A stretch of DNA of 64,000 nt from Chrysomallon squamiferum (Eukaryota; Mollusca; Gastropoda; Neomphalida; Peltospiridae). The translations under genes and the position numbers were made by a program. The notes below the pieces were generated by a model. That model was not told the DNA's origin and ran no database searches. It was given only the letters and a program-made list of their open reading frames with translations. Location of the stretch: the NCBI GenBank assembly GCA_012295275.1, contig CM022675.1, positions 5,513,519-5,577,518 on the forward strand, read 5' to 3'. Each line of letters begins with the position of its first letter. Position 1 is the stretch's first letter. Positions 42,371-64,000 of the stretch are shown one piece after another.

Positions 42371-42665
42371 GATATCCTCACAACGTAATCAGTTTATTTT
42401 TACGGCGTCACACTGTATTTATCTAGCGTAATGATAACATTATAATTATCTTTTCGCAGTGTCTTTTTGAAACGTAATAATAACATGATATTTCCCTTTT
42501 CAGAATCTATTTTTGTAACGTAATAATAACATTATAATGACGTTTTCACGATGTAGTTTTACAACGTAATAACAACTTACATTTACGGTGTCACAAACTA
42601 TTATACAGTGTAATAATAACGCTATATTTATGTAATCACAATGTATTTTCACAACATAACATGTT
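42371..42665. repeat. Degenerate about 46-bp tandem repeat
   Basis: The word acgtaataataac, or close variants, recurs near 42426, 42472, 42518, 42563 and 42608, each followed by an attata and a cagtgtatttt-like segment. Spacing is about 45-46 bp. Confidence 0.65.
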
Positions 42666-42832
42666 GAATACTAAATGTTCACGAAATAAATGTATTCCGT
42701 GATAACTAACATCCTTTGTTATTTTTGTATCATGTGCCTGTCTTCTATGGCCACTGCTAAATGTTTGTGAAATAACGATGACATTTTAAAAGTAAATTTG
42801 ACAATTTTATAACGGGTGTGTATTTCAATACC

Positions 42833-42904
42833 AAAAAAAAAAAAAAGTGCTCTGGTCCAGACCTAAATCCAGGTAGCACAGACCTTTTTTTTTTTTTTTT
42901 TTTT
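42833..42904. repeat. Poly-A / poly-T flanked inverted repeat
   Basis: Thirteen A, then GTGCTCTGG, a short loop, CCAGGTAGCAC, then about 20 T. Arms can pair through A:T and GTGCT/AGCAC, giving a long hairpin. Confidence 0.6.
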
Positions 42905-42956
42905 CACTCAACTATAAACAACATTTCTTTCTTTCTTTCTTTTATTTCTTTCTTTT

Positions 42957-43001
42957 TATTATTATTAATGTTATTATTATTATTATTATTAATTATTATT
43001 A

Positions 43002-43053
<52 letters not shown>
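42957..43053. repeat. (ATT)n microsatellite
   Basis: Interrupted ATT trinucleotide run about 95 bp long. Confidence 0.9.
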
Positions 43054-43439
43054 TTTAGGTAAATCATTAAATATTTCTTTGACTAATATATTTTCAAATC
43101 CAGTGTGATCTATGCGAAGGTGCAGAACAAAATCACTTTCTTGCTACAAGGTAAGAGTAACTCGTGTTGTTGGTTTCTTATCACAAAATCATCTTATCTC
43201 CAAAGATCTTATATCTTGTTTGTAACAAAAATAAAATCGTGAACATATACTGATATGTACATTTTCGTAATTTGTTTTTTGTAAAAAAAAATGTGTTCTA
43301 GAACTTCATTCTTCCTGTGTAACACCACTGAAAATAGTGGCGTACAGTCTACTTCGTTTCTGCCTCAACAGTAGACTGACAAAGAGTTGACTCGGTATAT
43401 GATACATAACTTTTCAGATTTAAAAGCTAAACCATGTAT

Positions 43440-43536
43440 ATAACTCACTGCATACATACATACATACATACATACATGCATACATACATACATGCATACA
43501 TACATACATACATACATACATACATACATACATACA
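43440..43536. repeat. (ACAT)n microsatellite
   Basis: About 23 catacatacat-type tetranucleotides with a few tgcatac interruptions, inside the decayed duplicate and absent from the parent copy. Confidence 0.9.
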
Positions 43537-43769
43537 GTCAGTCAGTTGTACCCAAGTAAGAAATGTCTCACAATCTATATTCAAGTTCTTGCGACTACCT
43601 CTGAAAAGAAGAGAAAAAAAAATAGTACATGATCATAACAGACACACACATAGACATACACACAGACACACAGATACAAAGACATGCAAACCGTGGCACA
43701 GAAACACACATACATATACACACATATTCAGATATAAAAAGGCATACAGACCTACACACATGCATAAAC

Positions 43770-43775
43770 ATACAT

Positions 43776-43834
<59 letters not shown>
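43770..43834. repeat. (CA)n(TA)n microsatellite
   Basis: A CA run followed by a TA run of about 36 bp. Confidence 0.9.
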
Positions 43835-43836
<2 letters not shown>

Positions 43837-43939
43837 GAAATGAAAACGGCTTTACGGGTTTGAACAAAATTAGTCGTGAAATTTCTATAGACTGCTACAA
43901 TTTGTCCCATAACGAAAACAAATCCCTCTTTTTCTGTTT

Positions 43940-44375
43940 TCTTAGACTCCGTAGACTTCAACGTGAACACCTTCTTTTTCGAGACACATTGCCCATCTCT
44001 TCAAGCATTCATCTCCAACTCCAGTCAGCATCTCCCTTGTAACAAGATACATGTATTCCTTATACGTTCATTTAAATCTTCAGCACTTCTGGGCTTTGAT
44101 GCATAGACTTTGCTTTTCAGGAAGCCCCACAGATAGAAGTCAAATCTGGAAAACTGGCGCCCATTCCAGAAGTCATCGACGACCTAACCATCTATCCGGG
44201 AACGTGTGATTCAATAGATCGCTAACTGCTTTAGCATAATCTGAAGTAGCACCATCGATGTGGAAAAAAACAATCATCAACATTGGCTACACGTTCCAAC
44301 TCAGGGATAATTTTTTTTCGAAGCATCGCTGGATAATTGACACCTGAAGAGGTGGGCAATGTGTCACATACATAC
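43940..44375 (-). mobile_element. Tc1/mariner-superfamily transposase relic
   Basis: Minus-strand reading in several frames gives MLRKKIIPELERVANVDD, IDGATSDYAKAVSDLL, FPDRWLG, and RFDFYLWGFLKSKVYASKP followed by AEDLNERI. These match the DGA.pHyA...W...FP.RWIGR and DFFLWG.LK..VY blocks of IS630/Tc1-mariner-type transposases common in animals. The frame changes at least twice and there are stops. Only the C-terminal catalytic half is present. Confidence 0.65.
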
Positions 44376-45308
44376 ATAAACAGAAAAACCCACAGAAACC
44401 CACAACAGAGACACTCATACACAGGCACACACAAACAGATAAAGAAACTAGTAAATAAGTAAATAAATGAATGAATTTATTTCCTCCTGTTTTTCAAACT
44501 TGACAAAGGAAATAAAAAAATAACAAAATAAAATAAAATATATCAATAAAATAACTATAATCGAAATTAAATAACAGTAATAATAATAATAATAATAATA
44601 ATGATGATGATGACGATAATAAAAATAACACAATAATAATAAAATTAAAAAAATTAAATGTAGACAAACAATAATAAATTAGTATCAGAATAAATATGGA
44701 ACAGGGAACATTTTGTGATAGTCACTGAAGTTTAATAGTATTAAAAGAAACAAAAAATGGACAGATGTGTGAATTTTAAGACTGTGTAGTTGTCTCTGAA
44801 AATGTCAGTGATTTAAAGCTGAACAAAATGCTTCCTTCGGAAAGTCTTTCTGACGTGAAAATCTTTACAGTGAACATGAAATAACTTGATATGAACAGAA
44901 CACTCTAGAATGCTGAATTTAATTTCATTCATTGATTAACATGAATTATTGTTTTGTTTTTAATAACTGAATCATTACTTTTGTCTGATTTGAATCAGTG
45001 TCGACTTTAATGATTAAAATGTCTCATACATGACTGACTGACTAATGAATTGTCAGTATTTGAATCGATGGCAGACAGGCAACTTGACTGACTGATCACA
45101 ATACACTTCCTGGTTCAGATGGAAGAACATTTTTCTCAAAAAACTATGAGAATTCTCTTGTACTGTAGTATGTTATGATTTAAAAAATAAAAAAATAAAA
45201 AAATAAAAATATTCTAAACTTCAAAGATGCATTATCATACTGTACTTTGTAAATTTGATATTTCATAACTAAAACACATTTTCTGAAATGCATGCAAGCA
45301 AAAAAATT

Positions 45309-45351
<43 letters not shown>

Positions 45352-45590
45352 TTATTATTATTTTTGTTTTACCTCTTATTTTACTTATAATTAATTTAAT
45401 TTTAAGTAAGTCATCTGATGGTTTTCTTTTAATAAGTTTGTTTAGTTTTTTTCCCTTTCAGATTCAAAACACAGTTTCACACATTCTCAGTAAGTTAGCT
45501 GAATCTACAAGTTTTATTCTTATATATATACAAAATATTTTTGGTTTATAATTCCGTGCATCTGTCAAACCAGTGGTATTCATTTTGGTT

Positions 45591-46708
45591 ACTTATTTTA
45601 TACTAATCTGGATATTTAGGAAACACACACAATTTTTGCATCTTTGGAGTTTGCTTTGTTTTTATTTTATCCTGAACATCTTTTTTATTATATTATACTG
45701 AGATTTGGAAGAGTTTGGTGAGTGAGTTTACAATGATTGTTTTAAATCAGATTTTTGTTTTGGTATTTATTTATTTATTTATTTATTTATTTATTATTAT
45801 ATTTATTTATTTATTTATTTTGTTTTTTTGAAATTTTGTTTAATTTGTTTAAATAAATAAAAAGGAATAAAATAGTAAAATTGGTAAAGCATAAATAAAC
45901 ATAACAAACTAAACAAATAATTAAATAACATAAATAAACAAAGAGTCAAGTAAACTAACTAAAATAAAATAAAATTATTTAGGTTAAATTATACATATAT
46001 ATATATATATGTATGTATGTATATATTATGTATGTATGTATTAGTTACCTTTTGGGGCTGATTATTTGATTAATTTTATTTGTTCAATACATGTATTTAC
46101 TAAATATAATTCATTAATAACAAAAAAATAAAAATAAAAATAAATAAAAAGTTACATAAAAATAAAATACATTTCCCACTTAATCAATTTCTCCACAATG
46201 TTTTATAAAACACTGTAGTATGCATTATCCCGAGTAAATTCCAGACATATATAACTATTTATAGCCTTCTGTGGGTTTATCCTCTCCAAAGCATAGTTTC
46301 TACAATAATTATTTAATGCACATTATAATTATTGATTGACAAATAACGTCTGGAATCTTTAAATGAAACATTTTCCTGTTTTCTCAGTTGTAGCTGTGAC
46401 AGAGGTTGTCAAATGTTTCAGGCTAATTAAAAATAAACAACAAGAATAACAATCAAATAAATAAATAAATAAATATATACTATCTAAGGAAACAGAGACA
46501 ATGAATGACTGACTTCATGCAAAATAAAGTTATTACGTACTCATTTGTTGCAAGTCAGTAAAATCAAAATACATAATTATTTCAATGAAAACAAAACACA
46601 TAGTGAATATTTAGTTTTTTTTATCAATGATAAATGTATATAAAAATATAAAAATATATATATTTTTTTCCAGTTATTGAATAACATTTATTATAATAAA
46701 ATATATAT

Positions 46709-46750
<42 letters not shown>

Positions 46751-46874
46751 TGTATATATAATTAAACATTAAAATGTTTGTACAAGGATTAATGGCTTTG
46801 AATGTAATCAAGTTAAACAAAAATATGACAATAACATTTTGAAATAAAATGAATTAAAATCAATAATAATAATC

Positions 46875-46922
<48 letters not shown>

Positions 46923-47224
46923 GCCATAGAAATAATTGCATAATAGATGTATAATTAAACACAGTAACACAAATACATGAATATGTACATGGAATAAATA
47001 TATTTAAAATTATACAAAAATATCTACATGGAGTAAATATATTTAATATTATCTGTGGATCTATTCCACTAACCAAATACAGATTCATACAATTACCAAT
47101 GTAAAGCACCTCACCCAATGACAATCAGTCATTTCTTCCTTCACTATTATCCAGAAAATAATTACTAATAATTTGTCTTGCATAACATTTTAATATGATT
47201 ATTTATATGGGAACACAACAACCA

Positions 47225-47307
<83 letters not shown>

Positions 47308-47308
47308 G

Positions 47309-47377
<69 letters not shown>

Positions 47378-47745
47378 GCAAAGATGATAATAGTAATAAT
47401 AACAATGGTAATAATAAAAGTAAGATTATTAACAGTAAAAACTTCTGTTAAAAATATCAGGTTTCAAGAAGAATTCTATCTACAGTTTAGTACACCGTAT
47501 ATTGTCCATCACATCAAAATAAACAATTACAAAGATATATGCAGATATTGAATAGCATTATGATAAAATCATTTAAAAAAATAAATATACAAGTTCAAAA
47601 TGTATGTTACAGAATTATTCTGTGTAGGTATAAACAATATTCAGATTCATGGTTAAAACACAGATTAAGTTGGAATAATAATAATAACAATAACAATATT
47701 ACTAATAAAATAAATAATAATAATAAAAATTATAACAATAAGAAC

Positions 47746-47776
<31 letters not shown>

Positions 47777-48000
47777 GTAACAGCAATAATGATAATACCA
47801 ATAATAATAATAATAAGTAATAAATAAATAATAATAATAAAAAAAAAATAATAATAGCAATAACAATAACAGATATAATAATAATAACAAATGTAAAACA
47901 TTTTCACCAAAACAATTACTGTATCAACCACATTTCAGTACTAAAAAAAAAGTTAGGACAGAACCTTTTTTCTTTTGATTTTTGACAAGTCATTACAAAT
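45591..48000. other. AT-rich repeat region, no gene seen
   Basis: Contains (TTTA)n near 45765-45820, TA runs at 46695-46748, and long AAT/ATT arrays at 46872-46921, 47227-47375 and 47680-47900. No splice-bounded exon was recognised on either strand. Confidence 0.6.
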
Positions 48001-48012
48001 GACACAGACTAA

Positions 48013-48018
48013 TTTATT
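48013..48018 (-). terminator. Candidate polyadenylation signal of gene C
   Basis: AATAAA on the minus strand about 555 bp downstream of the gene C stop codon, near the end of the block shared with the decayed duplicate. Other AATAAA words occur in this AT-rich DNA, so this is tentative. Confidence 0.3.
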
Positions 48019-48572
48019 TCCAGCTCCATACTGCTGTTTATGTGAAGGCGCATATAAAAGTCACTATCTTGCTACAAGGGAACAGTAACTGGTGTTATTT
48101 GTTCCTTCTCAAAACTCACTGTTTTACAAAAATCTTATCTATAGTTTGTAACAAAAATGAACATTGAACATATACTGAGCTGTACATTTAGTAATTTTAG
48201 TATCAAAAAATGTGTTTTCGTATTTCATTCCTCCTTTTAACACCACTGAATCTGGTGGCAGTTAGTCTACTTCATTTCTAACACAACAGTAGACTGACAG
48301 AGTTGACTCAGTATATGATATATAAAATTTGAGATTTAAAAGCTAAACCATGTATATAACTAACTGCATGAAGTCACACACACACACACATATGCATGTG
48401 TCTCTGTATGTGTGGTTTTATAAACTGAGATAAGAAGTACAAAGTTTTTTAAACCAGCGCATGTTAAAAATGAAATATTCAGTGTTAATCCAGATTAAAA
48501 TGGTTGATTAATACACTAGTAGTTGTAGTCCTCAGTATCTGTATCAGTAATTGTACCAAACTGAGAAATGTC

Positions 48573-64000
<15,428 letters not shown>

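Larger units (their letters stand above)
43110..45590 (-). pseudogene. Decayed duplicate of the last exons and 3' region of gene C
   Basis: Long stretches match 48020-50175 in the same orientation, for example 43140-43430 with 48080-48360, 44700-44910 with 49455-49640, and 45060-45520 with 49740-50130. Within it the last coding exon is recognisable at 43568-43600 but has TAG as second codon. The FVDKILPSEP exon is recognisable at 45111-45163 but its frame is broken and its donor is ggaagt. The exon with FEIKRPKI is not found. A transposase relic lies inside it. Confidence 0.8.

Noticed and set aside
45465-45512. Plus-strand mini-exon (ccctttcag ... ctcagtaagt)
   Set aside because: It lies within the duplicated 3' region of the minus-strand gene; the parent copy at 50090-50120 lacks the donor.

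Overview
The window is AT-rich metazoan DNA with long repeat-filled introns, GT-AG splice junctions, microsatellites and transposon relics. The families seen (SEA/NIDO/AMOP/VWD and EGF extracellular proteins, a chromovirus-free Ty3/gypsy element and an L1/Tx1-like LINE) suggest a marine invertebrate, most likely a mollusc. That identification is inference from gene content only.

Three gene models can be assembled exon by exon with consistent splice phases. Gene A (+, 878-16682, nine exons, 585 codons in one unbroken frame, open at both ends) encodes SEA - Cys-rich EGF-like - NIDO - AMOP - the first part of VWD. This is the order of MUC4-type membrane mucins. It is cut off before the VWD is complete, just upstream of a 200-N gap at 16944. 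Gene B (+, 22902-39774, open at the 3' end) begins with a signal peptide, then a propeptide ending in a furin-type RFRR site, then EGF repeats. Most of it is a 2.6-2.7 kb two-exon block repeated five times in tandem, and a sixth copy probably lies in the second 200-N gap at 41301. Gene C (-, 64000 down to 48573, open at the 5' end) encodes a chain of EGF domains, two SEA plus EGF-like modules, one transmembrane helix and a cytoplasmic tail split over four small exons ending in RQSQELEDRL. Its SEA modules and their introns are clear paralogues of those in gene A.

Region by region: 1-877 intron with a 35-bp minisatellite; 878-2342 SEA exons of gene A; 2527-11345 a very large 20-bp minisatellite with higher-order structure; 11346-12300 a minisatellite-associated tail block; 12354-16682 NIDO, AMOP and VWD exons; 16944-17143 gap; 17144-22860 intergenic DNA rich in simple repeats; 22902-24509 first exons of gene B; 24860-27342 a dead, 5'-truncated LINE; 28092-41300 the tandem EGF blocks; 41301-41500 gap; 41501-48000 non-coding DNA holding a decayed duplicate of the last exons of gene C, itself interrupted by a transposase relic; 48573-56792 the 3' half of gene C; 56975-61309 a Ty3/gypsy retrotransposon lying antisense in a gene C intron; 61498-64000 upstream EGF exons of gene C and a 40-bp minisatellite.

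The window is therefore a cluster of related extracellular adhesion or mucin-like receptor genes that changes by exon-block duplication. I see no evidence for a bacterial-type system, CRISPR array or RNA gene. The most unusual content is the coupling of one minisatellite family to the duplicating exon blocks, and the repeated decay of partial exon copies.
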